The notes under the pieces were generated by a model that was not told the DNA's origin, ran no database searches, and worked only from the letters and a program-made list of their open reading frames with translations. Both the position numbers and the translations under genes were made by a program. From Candidatus Woesearchaeota archaeon (GTDB lineage: Archaea > Nanobdellota > Nanobdellia > Woesearchaeales > UBA525): DNA of 64,000 nt. Below, in pieces: positions 41,510 through 53,500 of this stretch; position 1 is the stretch's first letter; the number at the start of each line of letters is the position of its first letter. The stretch covers positions 1-64,000 of the forward strand of contig JAPPOH010000001.1 in the NCBI GenBank assembly GCA_028818155.1, written 5' to 3'.

Positions 41510-41843
41510 AGTTCTTATCACTGAAGCTCTTTTTAAGGAGATAGGGAAGAAGTTTTCAACCACTGAAGCGCAAACTGTTGTTGACCTTCTCGAAAATGTT
41601 GCAACACACCCAAAAAAAGGAAAAGTGCTTGGGAGTGTCGGTGGTGTTCTTATAAAAGAAGTGAAGTACATGAAATTCAGATTTTATTGCATTACTGATG
41701 GTCACCAACTCAAGTTTGGTTCAGCAGATGAACTTGCAGCATTGTTGATGAAGTTTGTTGCAATGTCTGAGAAGAAGAATCAGCAGCGAACAATTAATAG
41801 AATAAAACGTGTATTGCGTTCGCTTGGGTTTGAAGGGTTTTGA
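41502..41843 (+). CDS. RelE-like toxin
   Basis: This 113-residue basic protein starts at an ATG inside the antitoxin's last codons (MPRVLITEALFKEIGKKF). It has RelE-type elements: LENVATHPKKGKVLGSVGGV, then KYMKFRFYCITDGHQLKFG, with a basic C-terminal helix. Its family is inferred from layout and neighbour. It converges on the broken RelE module with only 2 bp between the stop codons. Confidence 0.75.
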   Translation: MPRVLITEALFKEIGKKFSTTEAQTVVDLLENVATHPKKGKVLGSVGGVLIKEVKYMKFRFYCITDGHQLKFGSADELAALLMKFVAMSEKKNQQRTINRIKRVLRSLGFEGF

Positions 41844-41845
41844 GA

Positions 41846-42090
41846 TCATTGCTTATCTTTATGGTAGAGTGCCACGAAAAGAATGTGATTTTTTTCAGGC
41901 GTGTACACATATGACAGCCGATACGGCTTGATGTATACTTCTCGCGTTCCTTTTCTTCCGTAACGCATGGGTTTTCCTATGGTTGGAGAAGTAATGATTT
42001 TTTGCAGTTGTTTTCTGACTTTTTTCTTGCATTGTTCTTTTTTCCTTCCATTTCTTGGATGCGTTGTTCTGTAATATGTGCAAATTTCAT
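41846..42090 (-). pseudogene. Frame-broken RelE-type toxin
   Basis: A toxin-like reading starts MKFAHITEQRIQEMEGKKNN at 42090. After an A-rich run near 42015-42040 the match needs a one-base shift to continue VRKQLQKIITSPTIGKPMRY and GTREVYIKPYRLSYVY to FVALYHKDKQ and a stop at 41846. The 245-base span is not a multiple of three. With the frame restored it would be an ordinary RelE toxin of about 82 residues, so the toxin looks inactivated unless slippage restores it or the base is a sequencing error. Confidence 0.65.
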
Positions 42091-42207
42091 ATCATCGATT
42101 GTTTGATTGATCGTCTTCTGTACCATTTTTGAGAGGCTAATATTGTTCTCTTGGAGGAATGCTTCTTGGGCATCTGTGATGGAAATACTTTTTCTGACTG
42201 AACTCAT
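41977..42207 (-). CDS. Antitoxin fused to the start of the broken toxin
   Basis: This 76-residue frame begins MSSVRKSISITDAQEAFLQE then NNISLSKMVQKTINQTI, a small RHH-like archaeal antitoxin of about 39 residues. No stop codon separates it from the toxin start at residue 40, so the two are in one frame until the shift. A TATA-like ATTATATAAATT on this strand (about 42236-42247) is at the leaderless distance from 42207. A loss of the antitoxin stop together with the toxin frameshift is the simplest reading. Confidence 0.6.
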   Translation of the reverse strand: MSSVRKSISITDAQEAFLQENNISLSKMVQKTINQTIDDMKFAHITEQRIQEMEGKKNNARKKSENNCKKSLLLQP

Positions 42208-42286
42208 GCGATCACCTGATGTTGTGTATATTGTGTAATTTATATAATTTGTGTAAGATATTTTGTTCTCGAGATTATTTATAAAC

Positions 42287-42306
42287 GTTTGTACTCCAGT
42301 ACAAAC
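42287..42306. repeat. Perfect 8-bp inverted repeat with T-run
   Basis: GTTTGTAC-TCCA-GTACAAAC is a perfect inverted repeat followed on the plus strand by TTTTTT. It could be an intrinsic-terminator-like hairpin for plus-strand transcription or an operator. A TTTATAAACG TATA-like box lies just upstream. It sits at the border between the TA belt and the surface locus. Confidence 0.5.
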
Positions 42307-42330
42307 TTTTTTAAATGAAAAACAGGAAAT

Positions 42331-42545
42331 TCTTACTGTGTAAGTAAGAAAAAAAGTTTTTTTTCTTTTCTTTATAAGTGAAAAGGATATGTTTACTTAC
42401 ATTGTAGGTAATATTACTTATTGAGTAAGTAAAAAATACGGGTTTTTCGAAGTTTTTAAAAAACTTACATTGTAAGTAATACTACTTACATAATAAGTAT
42501 TTTTGAGTGAAGAAATATTTATAAATAGATACTTACGGTGTAGGG
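42331..42545 (+). promoter_or_regulatory. Six-copy ACTTAC-N3-GTAAGT operator array of the surface locus
   Basis: Fifteen-base palindromes related to ACTTACATTGTAAGT occur at 42331-42345, 42395-42409, 42416-42430, 42463-42477, 42484-42498 and 42531-42545 (the last a good left half only). The 42395/42416 and 42463/42484 pairs are each exactly 21 bp apart, two helical turns. A TATA box AATATTTATAAATAG (42514-42528) lies between the fifth and sixth copies, and the sixth overlaps the expected transcription start. This stretch of about 350 bp, 42208-42561, holds no gene. The HTH protein encoded just downstream is the obvious candidate binder. Confidence 0.8.
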
Positions 42546-42561
42546 GATCAAGCGATACTGC

Positions 42562-42762
42562 ATGGCGGACGACGAGCGATACGTGAACATACCGAGTTTT
42601 ATCTTCCGAGACAGAAGTCTCGCTGCGTTAGAGGCTATCGTCGTCTACTTGAAAGATTCTCAAGGCCTCACCTACGCACAAATCGCCAGATTACTCAATC
42701 GTGATGATCGCACGATCTGGACAACGTACACGCGAGCAAAGAAGAAAGGTGGTACACAATGA
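42562..42762 (+). CDS. Small HTH DNA-binding protein, putative locus regulator
   Basis: This 66-residue protein (MADDERYVNIPSFIFRDRSL at its N-terminus) carries a helix-turn-helix in LTYAQIARLLNRDDRTIWTT with a basic tail, reminiscent of sigma-70 region-4-like or small archaeal HTH domains. Its strong upstream operator array suggests it regulates itself and the surface genes that follow. It is coupled to the next gene by an ATGA overlap. The family is unrecognised beyond the HTH. Confidence 0.7.
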   Translation: MADDERYVNIPSFIFRDRSLAALEAIVVYLKDSQGLTYAQIARLLNRDDRTIWTTYTRAKKKGGTQ

Positions 42763-44519
42763 CGTTACCACAGCTCGAGAAAAAGCGACAAGAGATTCAC
42801 AAAGTCTTCAACAAAGCAGATACAGCGCTCAAGGACGGCACAATCTCCCACTACGAGCACCAGAAGTTGTTGATCGCAATGTTCGGCACAGCAAGCGAAC
42901 AAGAAGCGATTCGAAACGTGCATGGGAAAATGCACGAGATACGAACAGGCAAGCACGATGACTTCGTGCACCAGACAACGCTCGTTGTTTCAAGCTTCTT
43001 CGTGTTGATGCTCTCGTTCTTTACAGTCATGTTCTTCTCAACGGGCGGCATCACAGGAGCAGTTACCATTGAAATGAATGATCTCTTCACAGTGAACGAC
43101 ACGGTGAACGTGACGATTGACGGCGTCACAAAAATCACAGCGAATGGCGTCGCACAAGGGGTGGGTGATATCGTGCTGACGATGCGCGTGAACGGCGAGT
43201 CATACGTCTTGTACGAATACCATGTTGGCGGTCCTGTGGTGACTGGGCACGCATTCCTTGAGAAATCACGCTTTGCTGTTGGTGAGACGATCACGTTCAG
43301 TGCATCACATGTTGAGAGTGCATACTTGATGACTGCAGAGGAAGCAGTTCCGCTCGGGAATGCGACAAACATCACAAACCTAACGGCAGGAACGTACACC
43401 ATCAAGCTGATCATCAATGACACAAACCTCTCCCAGGAGGAACTCCCGTTCACTGTTGTCGCGCCAAACACACCAGTCGAACCAGAACTCTTCTCATCTT
43501 GCGGTGAAGCATGCACGGTGAACCTTACAGGAGACGCGGTCTTAGAGATCACTGTTGTGGGAGCATCACTCTCTCTCGATACAGTTGTGCTGACAAGAGG
43601 GAATAGTCCACCATTCGCAGCAGCGATTGAAGATGTCACTGCAGAAGAACTTGTTGTGCTCAACTTACATGATGTGTTTGTAGACCCTGACGGTGACGAA
43701 CTCTTCTTTAGCACAAGCAATCATGGTATTGAAGAAATTGTTGATGGCATCCTCACGATTACTGGGCCGCCAGGCACGTACCCGTACATTGTGTATGCGT
43801 CTGACTTACAAGAACTTGTTGAAAGCGCATTCGTTGTGACACTCACAGGAACGAACGAGCAAATTGTCGCGAATACGACAAACGCGACGAATAGTACAGG
43901 GAATGAAAGCACGGTGAACGACACAGTCTCTCCGAACACTACAGTGAACGAAACAATCTCGCAGAACGTAACGGTGAATGAAACAGGAAACACGACCCAA
44001 CTGAACGAGAGTATAAACATCACACTCCCTGTAAACGTGACGGGCAACCAATCGAACAGCACACTTCCACCTGCGGTGGTTGCAACGTGCGATCACCCTG
44101 ATATCAACAAACGACCGATCGAGTGCTTGCAGCTCGAATCTGCAAAGTACTTCCAGGAGCAAGAGATTTTCATCACGAACGCAGGTAGGGATCACGTCGC
44201 ACGCATCACACCAATCGGGAACCTCTTACTCAGAGGCACGTACTACGAGTATGATACGTTCGCTGCGCCAGCAACGGATTATGTTGTGGCATATGAGGAT
44301 GAGTACGGGAATGACGTCAAGACAGTATGGTTTGACACGGCCACAGGGAATGTCCACTTGACTGGCAGGCTCTATGAAGAGCAAACGGAAGCAGATCCTG
44401 TTGCGGGCAACTTTGTGTTGAAGAACAAGAAAGGCATCGTCCTCGCGTGGGCGGACGTCGGTGCTGGTGACTTGTACATTAGAGGGAATGTCATTCCGTA
44501 CAGGAGGTCGCTCGAATGA
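42759..44519 (+). CDS. Membrane-anchored, sequon-rich surface protein
   Basis: This 586-residue protein has a cytoplasmic helical N-terminus (about 1-70), one TM helix (about 72-95) and a long extracellular part with Ig-like beta domains. A Thr/Asn-rich linker holds dense N-x-S/T sequons (NDTVSPNTTVNETISQNVT) at about 375-440, and the C-terminal module is VHLTGRLYEEQTEADPVAGN then YIRGNVIPYRR. It resembles S-layer-associated proteins of DPANN archaea. It lies in the same operon directly before the giant protein and could be its membrane anchor, which is inference. Confidence 0.75.
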   Translation: MTLPQLEKKRQEIHKVFNKADTALKDGTISHYEHQKLLIAMFGTASEQEAIRNVHGKMHEIRTGKHDDFVHQTTLVVSSFFVLMLSFFTVMFFSTGGITGAVTIEMNDLFTVNDTVNVTIDGVTKITANGVAQGVGDIVLTMRVNGESYVLYEYHVGGPVVTGHAFLEKSRFAVGETITFSASHVESAYLMTAEEAVPLGNATNITNLTAGTYTIKLIINDTNLSQEELPFTVVAPNTPVEPELFSSCGEACTVNLTGDAVLEITVVGASLSLDTVVLTRGNSPPFAAAIEDVTAEELVVLNLHDVFVDPDGDELFFSTSNHGIEEIVDGILTITGPPGTYPYIVYASDLQELVESAFVVTLTGTNEQIVANTTNATNSTGNESTVNDTVSPNTTVNETISQNVTVNETGNTTQLNESINITLPVNVTGNQSNSTLPPAVVATCDHPDINKRPIECLQLESAKYFQEQEIFITNAGRDHVARITPIGNLLLRGTYYEYDTFAAPATDYVVAYEDEYGNDVKTVWFDTATGNVHLTGRLYEEQTEADPVAGNFVLKNKKGIVLAWADVGAGDLYIRGNVIPYRRSLE

Positions 44520-47500
44520 GACTGCTGCTGTTCATGTTGCTGCTCTTGGTGCTCGTGCCATCAGTCTATGCGCCGAATGATCCGGGGCACGATTCCCTGT
44601 ATATCGAAGAGACGGGCGATTCTGAGTTAACAGGGAATTTGAACATTAGTGACGAGCTGCGCATCGCGAACCTCTTGTACTCTGCGCAGTTAGACGTGCA
44701 GGGGAATGGTTCGCAGCCTTCGGGGAGTAATGCGCAAATCTATACGCGTGCGTCGGGGAATGATCTTGTGTTGAACGCACCGACCTCGCTTGTATTGTTG
44801 CGTGACTCGGGGAGCATTGTGCATGTTGGTACGTCTGGCGTGGATTTGAACGTCTCGAGCAACGCGACGGTGCAGTATAACCTGGATGTTGTGTCGGGTT
44901 CACTGTTGACTGCTGGCACGGTTCGCTTGAGCAATGCTGGCGTGGGGACGTTTGCAGCTGGCTCTACAGTTGATGGAAGTTCTATTTGTACCGCTTCGAA
45001 TGGGTTATGTGATGGTGGCGGTGGTGGTGCTTCTGGGTGGAATGATACTGGTGGTGTTGTTGCTTTACTAGATCAAACAGATAACGTGACTGCGGGTAAT
45101 TTGACCGTTGATAATACGAATGGCCGTGTTGGTGTCGGGACGGGCACTCCCGAACGAGCACTTGACCTTGATGATGGCAGTATTGAGATGGAGTCTGGTT
45201 CAGGTATCTACTTTGAGCGATCGATCGGGTCTGATGAATATTACTATATTAACGGTACGGATGAACTTCGCATTCACACAGGGAGTTGGACTGGGGGAGA
45301 TCTGACGATCAGTGGCAATGGCCAGACGAACTTCGATATGAACGTCTTTGCAGGAACCACTGCTAATGGTATTGATTTCACTGGGCTTTCTTCAGCGGGA
45401 TCTGACTTTCTCTTCAACACGAGCGATGGGTTCATCTTCGATGCGGGATACGGCTCGGGAACTGCAACGTATGACTTGATGACACAAGGGGCGGCGGCGC
45501 TCTACATCGACTCCTCGGGGAGTGTTGGTTTGGGTACGAAGAGTCCCGGAGTGAAACTCGATGTGGACGGCTCGATTAACGTGACGTCGGGCGAGGATAT
45601 CTGTATCACTGGTGGGAATTGTTTGAGCACGAGTGGCGGTAGTGTCGGAGGTTCTGGTGCCGCGAACGGTATTGCGTATTGGTCTGACAGTAGCACACTC
45701 ACGAGCCGCGCTGATTTCTTATTTAACCCAACAAACGGAAGAACATCACTCAACACAACGACGGCATCTGCCACCTTGAATATTGGTGGTGATCGTGTTC
45801 TTGGATTTTACGGTGGAAATTCACTCGTTTCAGCATATGATAGTGGTGCGTGGATGACGATTGCTGCAGGGACGAATGGGAATTATAATGGCAATATTCT
45901 CTTGAACGCTGCAGAGATTCGAGTGAACTCGTACGGCGGTTCCGCAACATTGAATGTGAAGAGTTTCAATGATACGGACAGGATCGGTGTGACGATCGCA
46001 GCATCTGAAGGGCAAACGACTGACCTTCTTCGTTTTGTCAATGATTCTGGATCCGTTCTGAGTGCTGTTGACAACATTGGTCAGTTCGGTATTGGCACGA
46101 GTAACCCTGCAGCAACACTCCATGCGAATGGGACAATACGCTTCGATGATTTCACCTCGTGTACTGCTTTAGAAACGGATGGCTCTGGTAATTTGGTGTG
46201 TGGGAGTGACGAGAGTGGTGATAGCTCAGATTCTGGTTGGAACGATACGGGTGGTGTTGTGACGCTGCTTGATCAAACTGACAACGTCACTGCTGGCAAC
46301 TTAACTGTGGATAACACGAATGGTAGAGTTGGAATAGGAACGACAGATCCGAGCGCAAGCCTCGAAGTTGTGTCAGGCCAGATTCTCGCACCTGTTGGTA
46401 GTGTAAGTAACCCTGGATACGCGTTTAGCGGCGATGCTGATACGGGAATATATCGAAGGACTGCTGGGGAGTTAAACTTCGCCATTGATGGATCATGGAT
46501 TGCTAACATTCAGAGCAATGGCCTCGTAATATATGCAGGCACAGGCATTTTCAACAGGCCTGGCACTGCTGCTGCTCCTTCGTACGCGTTTGGTGATGAT
46601 TTGAATGATGACACTGGCTTGTTCAGGCCAGAAGAGAATAGCATCGGATTCACAACAAATGGAACCGAAGCGATGCGCATTAACCATAGTAATGTCGGTA
46701 TCGGAACAGAAAGTCCGGAAGAGATACTACACATCGACTCGAATACAGATGCACTCTTGTACGTCGATGCAGGACCTTCTGGTGGCAGCGCACACAGTGG
46801 TACAAGATTACTTATTGAAGATAACACAGTACCATACCTTGAATTCCTCACCCCAAACACGATTTCGGCAGGGATATTGTTCTCCGATGAAGACGCCAAC
46901 GATGTAGCAAGTGTTACATATGATCACGAAGGAGATGCGTTGGGTGTCAAATCTGCAGGGAATTTCAGCGTTCGTACAGCAGGATCAGATAGACTTGTTA
47001 TCGACAACATAGGAGACTTGCACTATGATACGGACACACTGTTTGTTGATGTGAGCGCTGACTTCGTCGGTATCAACACGAGCAGTCCTTCTGCGACGCT
47101 CGATGTTGTTGGCAGTATCCAGTTCGATGATTTCACGTCGTGTACTGCGCTGGAAACAGATGGATCTGGTAATTTGGTGTGTGGGAGTGATGATACCGGT
47201 TCAGGCTCGCTGTGGACGAATTCATCAGGGAATGCGACGTACACTGATGGTCGGGTCGGTATCGGCACGACAAGCCCGGAGGCAGCACTCCACATTGAAG
47301 AAACGACGGAACAGTTACGATTAGGCTACAACAGCGGCAATTACACGAGCTTTACAACAGGCTCAGATGGGAGTTTGACGATAGGTGCAACGGCAACAAC
47401 AGGTGACGCCGATGTAACGGTAGATCCGCAGCAGTTCCTCAACCTCGGCACGGGACAGACAGATCTCATCTATCTTGGTAGAACTGACCTGAATATCCCC

Positions 47501-50500
47501 ACAGAAATCCGTGGCAGTTTCAGCGTGACGAACGCGTCAGGAACGCAAGGATTGTACCAGGATACTGATGGGGAAGTCGGTATTGGCACAACGTCACCAT
47601 CTGCAGCTCTTCATATTCGAACAGAGACAAACGAAGGGGCTGCTCGATTTGATACGTCAGGTGGCAACGTGATCTCATTCAGTACCAATAGCGCGGATCA
47701 TACATATGTGACTATTTCAACGAACAACTCAGGAAGAAATGCAGGAGTGAGTTTCACAAACGTTGCGGACGGTTGGGGCCCTTGGTCGATCGGTCGTGGT
47801 ACTGCAGGTGTCTTCGGTATCAGTCAGACTAGCGTGGGTAGTGGTGGTTCATTCTTGAACAACGCACCGTTCAAGATTGAGAATGGAACGCCAGCTGAGA
47901 CGCTATATATTAATTCTGATGGACAAGTCGGTATCAATACAGGAAGCCCAGCGTACTTGCTCGATGTTGTTGGCGAGGGAACGTCAAGTGAGATCGTTGC
48001 ACGCTTCTCGAACGGCACAACGGGAGGGATATATGTCATTCCTGATCTTGGTAGTGGTGGGTACTCGTCTATCAGCCAAGCAGGGGACTCAGGTATTATT
48101 CCTGTAGGTGCGACACAGAACGCCTCCGCACTGGTGCTTGCACCGTGGAACAACCAAGGAGCGGGCATCCGTGTAAATTGGGATGAAGAGATCCAGTTCA
48201 ACAACGATAATGATCTCTTTATTGATGGTGGGAATGATCGTGTTGGTATTGGCACGAGTAGTCCGCAATTCACATTGGATGTTGCTGGTGATATCAACGC
48301 TTCGAATGTGAATGTGACGACTGATATCTGTATTACTGGCGGTAACTGTCTCTCTGCAGCAGGAACAGGTTCTGGTGATGTTGTCGGTCCTGGATCTGCA
48401 ACAGATAACGCAATAGCACGCTTCGACACGACAACTGGAAAGTTGATCCAGAACTCAGCAGTGACGATCGATGACGGCGGCAACCTTGCGAACGTTGGGA
48501 ATATTAGTGTGTCTGGCAACTTCTACATTGGTTCGGGCACCGTCTCCTCATCCGGCAGCAATTCCATCGCACTCGGCGCAAATGCGCTCTCAACAAACTC
48601 ATCGACAGTCGCGATCGGCTACCAAGCAAACGCGTCAGCGACGTATGCCGTTGCACTTGGCTATGACACCTTGGCCTCAGCGATTGATACTGTCTCCGTA
48701 GGTTCCTATGCAGAGGCAACGAACTCAGATGCTGTCGCACTTGGCTCTCAAGCTGCTGCTTCAGGAGCGGGTGCTACTTCACTTGGAAATGCTGCAGATG
48801 CGAGCGGTACGAGAGCGACAGCAGTCGGGCAAAATAGCATAGCATCGGGCTCAGACGCAATAGCGATTGGAAATGGCGCGAACAGCTCAACTGAACGAAC
48901 CATCGCGATCGGTCCTTCATCTATAGCAAGTAGTACAGATGGCATCGCAATCGGCTACCAAGCAAACGCATCTGGCGCGAGCGGCATCGCCATCGGTGAG
49001 GACACTGTTTCTGCAGGGAATACCGTTGCTATCGGTTACGCTGCGGATGCCGGTACTTCCAGCCTTGGTGTGGCAGTCGGTCCATATGCGAAAGTGGAAA
49101 CGACCCACGGTTTGGCCATCGGTTCCTATGCGAACGTATCGGGACAAAGAGGGATGGCTATTGGTCCTTCAGCCTTGCCTAGCGAGCAAACACGAGCAAG
49201 TTCTGGCGCGATCGCTCTTGGTATAAATACTACTGGTGGTGGCGATAATTCTGTAGCAATTGGTAGGAGCTCAACGACTGGATCTGCATCCAACGGCGTT
49301 GCTCTCGGAATGCTTGCGACTGTGAGTGGGGCCGTGGGTATAGCTATCGGTTCAAGTAGTGCTGCAACTGCAGCAAACGCGATCGCTATCGGAGAGGATG
49401 CCGTTGCTGATCAGACGAACAGCATCTCGCTCGGAGAAGGAGCAGACACAGATGCTGCCAACCAATTAATGATTGGCTCGAGCTCATTCCCACTCAATAC
49501 AACACAGCACGGCTCGATTAACGTGACTGCGAGCAATGATATCTGTATCACTGGCGGGAACTGTCTCTCCACTGTCGGCTCAGGTACAATCGGCGGTTCT
49601 GGGTCCGCAGGAACACTCCCCTACTTCACGGATAGCACGACATTAGCAGACAGTATTGTCTCACAATCCGGCGGCACTTTAACAGTGAATGGAAACATTT
49701 CGATGCCTGAAGAATTCTGGATTGGGAATGGTGCGACAGCGACAGGCGATGATAGTTTGGCTATTGGAAAGAACACAGAATCGTCCAATACAGGAACGAT
49801 TGCGATTGGTGACACAACTGTAGCAAACGACACGAATGCGGTTGCGATTGGTAGTAGTGCAGATGCACGAGAAGCATCCGCTATTGCACTCGGAAACAAC
49901 GCACAAGCGACTGATACTCGATCGATCTCGATCGGTGATGGCGCAAACGCGATCGCTGAAAACACAATTTCTATTGGTTCTTTTGCAGATGCAGAAGCGG
50001 ATCGAACCATCGCGATAGGAAATGAAGCAAACGCAAGCAATACAGAAGCGATCGCCCTTGGCTACAACGCACTCGCATCAGGTATTTACGCAACTGCACT
50101 CGGCGAGGATGCGGACGCGACGGCAACAGATGCGACAGCGGTTGGCAGTGACGCGCAAGCAACAGGGGCAAACACCGTTGCGATGGGGAATGCTGCTGAG
50201 GCGAACGATTCGGGGGCTGTTGCAGTTGGGAATAATGCTGATGCGGTCGGCAATTCTGCGACAGCAGTCGGACTCAATACGGTTGCGAGTGCAACAGGGG
50301 CAACAGCGCTGGGTACGGGTGCGGATGCGACGGGTGCACCATCAATTGCTCTCGGGAGTAACTCGCAAGCAACTGCAACAAACGCTATAGCACTCGGTGT
50401 TTCTGCGAATGCTAATTCATCAAGCGCTACGGCTATTGGGGCATCGACCCTGGCGACACAAAACGGAGCTTTAGCGATTGGATTACAGGCAGAGGCAACA

Positions 50501-53500
50501 GGTATTACTGGCTCGATTGCGATCGGAAGAGGTGTTGACGCAACAGGCGCGTATGCAACAGCGCTCGGTTTGTATGCACAATCTTCAGGAACAAGTTCAA
50601 TTGCCATCGGTGGTGGGGTAACAGCAGCAACAGGAGCGAATGCAAGTGCGAATGACGCGATTGCGATTGGTCCAGGGAGTGACGCGACAGCGGTCAATGC
50701 TATCGCGTTCGGTGACAACGCGCAAGCAACGGATACAGAGAGTATTGCGCTTGGGTTTAATGCGGCGACGACTGCTGCGAATCAGTTGATGATTGGAGCG
50801 TCTACGGACAATCTTGACACGTACATTCATGGCGATGTGAACGCAAGCAACTTTAGTGCGAGTGTCGACTTCTGTATCAGTGGAGGGAATTGTTTGAGTG
50901 ATGCCACAGTCGGCGCTGTTGACGGGTCAGGAACTGCAAATACTGTTCCGAAATTCTCAGACTCTAACACGTTAACAGATAGCATCATAACAGACGATGG
51001 GAATGTGACAATTGACACGAGCACGCTTGTCGTCGATGCTGCGAACAACAGAGTAGGTATTGGGGATACAACGCCAGACTACTTCTTCAGTATTGCAGGT
51101 GACGCAACAGAAGATATTGCTGAAATCCAAGGTGTGCGAGGCGGCTGGATCCTCGCATCTGGAAACACGAACCCTGCAAGAATTTACTCGAGAAATGATG
51201 GAACATTCCCTGGTTTGAACCTTGAGAGTAATGAGAATGTGCGCATCTTCGCAGATAATGGGAGCGGTACGGACGGATTAGTCGCAGAGTTCTCATACAC
51301 GAATACTGATCGAGGAACAATAGAATCAATACGAACGCTCCAAGCACCAACTAATTGGGACTTACGTCTCCGTGGAGCAGATACTGCGAATGATGCAGGA
51401 GATGGTGTGCTCATCCAAACAGATAATGGTTCTGGTATATTCGTTGACCGATTCACAGTAGAGGCGGATAGCGCATCGGTCGATGCATACTTCACGAACG
51501 TAGATGGCGTGGGTATTGGCACAAGCAGTCCTGGTGAACTCTTAGAAGTTGCAGGTAACATCAACAGCACGGGTGGTGATATCTGTATTACTGGCGGTAA
51601 CTGTCTCTCTGCTGCTGGCACGGGCAGTGGTAACATTACTGGCAGTGGTTCATCTGGTACGCTCGCGTACTATGATGGGACGGGCAGCATCACACACTTT
51701 GAGAACTTGTCTTTCTCTGTTGCAAATGGTGGTAGATTAAGCGTTGCGACGGGAAGCTCAGGTACAGCACTCACTGTCGGCGGCGATCGCATCTTGCGTT
51801 TCACGGAAGGCGGCCAGGGTATCGTTGATTCAGGTATTAACGAGAACCTCTACTTACGTGCAGGAGGGAACGGCGAGAACATGACGATGTACCTCACCGG
51901 CAGCAAGTTCAGAATCAATGGGTTCGACCCATCCGGCGTTGGCGCGACGATCGGGATGCAGAGCGATGCTGCTGATGAGGACACGCTTGTGATTGCTGGC
52001 TACGATGGCCAGACTGCTGACTTGCTCGTATTCGTGAATGATTCAAACAGCATCCTCTCTGTCTTCGATAATGATGGGCAGCTGGGCATTGGGACTTCCG
52101 CTCCGTCTTCAGAACTGCATGTCGTTGGCGATACGTTTTTCCAAGCACGCTTTGAGAGTACAGTGAACAATGGAGGTATCCAACTCGAGAATGTCGATAA
52201 TAACATCTACGAAGTCGGCTTTGATTCCGGCGAGCGGTTCATTCTCTTTGATCGAACGAACAGCGAGTACGATATGGTGATTGAAGATAACGGCTATGTG
52301 GGTATCGGCACATCTAGTCCATCGTATCCATTTGAAGTCTTCGAGGCGAATGCGAATGGCAACGCCACGTACTTTATCAACAACAACGGCGGCCACGCGC
52401 TCTTCTCCATCGAGACGAACGTTGCTGATAGAAACGCGTACGCACAATTCTTTGATTCTGATGGCGCGAGTGCAGGATGGCAGGTAGGGAGGCATCAAAG
52501 CGGCGATAAGTTCACCATCCAGCGTTCGGGAGAGCGAAACTTGGGATCGGGACAGCTTGGCAGAGATTTCGTTATTGATTACAGTGGAAACGTTGGTATC
52601 GGCTATGACTCGCCGGGAGAGAAATTAGAAGTGAACGGCAGTATTAATGTGAGTTCTACTGGCGATGTCTGTATCACAGGCGGGAATTGTTTGTCCACTG
52701 TTGCGAGCAGCGCGATTGATGGCTCTGGAACTGCGAACCAGATCACGTACTGGAGCGATAGTGATACAGTAACAGGGAGGGCAGACTTCCTCTTCAACCC
52801 GACGAACGGGAGAACGTCGCTGAACACATCATCGGCGAACTCTGTTTTGAATATCGGTGGTGATCGTATTGTGAACTTTGTTGGTGGCAATGCAGGTATT
52901 CGTGCACCTGATGGATCACTCCTTTCATTAGAAGTAGGTGAAACATCGAACAACTACTCAGGTATCATTGCAATGTACAGTTCAAACATTCGACTCAACG
53001 GATATGATGGTGCTGCAACACTGAACGTGAAGAGCTACAATGATATCAACAGAATCGGCGCTGTTATAGCAGCATCGGACGGGCAGACGAATGATCTTCT
53101 CAGATTCAACAATGATTCGAACTCAGTCATGAGTGTGTTCGATAGTCAAGCATACCTCGGTATTCGAAATAGCAACCCGCAAACAGAACTCCACGTTGAC
53201 GGAACAATACTCGTACAGGACACGGCAGGCGACACAGTAACTATCCTGCGGAATGCAGGCGAAGCGAACGATTCTCGAATTAGTTGGCAGAACGCGACAG
53301 GCACGACAAAATGGGGCCTTGGACAGTTCAGTGACAATGGCGATATCAGATTATACAATTACGACCTTGGTTCCACACAAGTGAGCTTCCACACAGGCGG
53401 AACGGTCGGGATTAATACAGAGAGTTCAAGCAACTACATGCTCGACATCCACGGACAAGGAACAGATTTCATCCTCATGCGGAACTCCTCCGGAAGTCAG

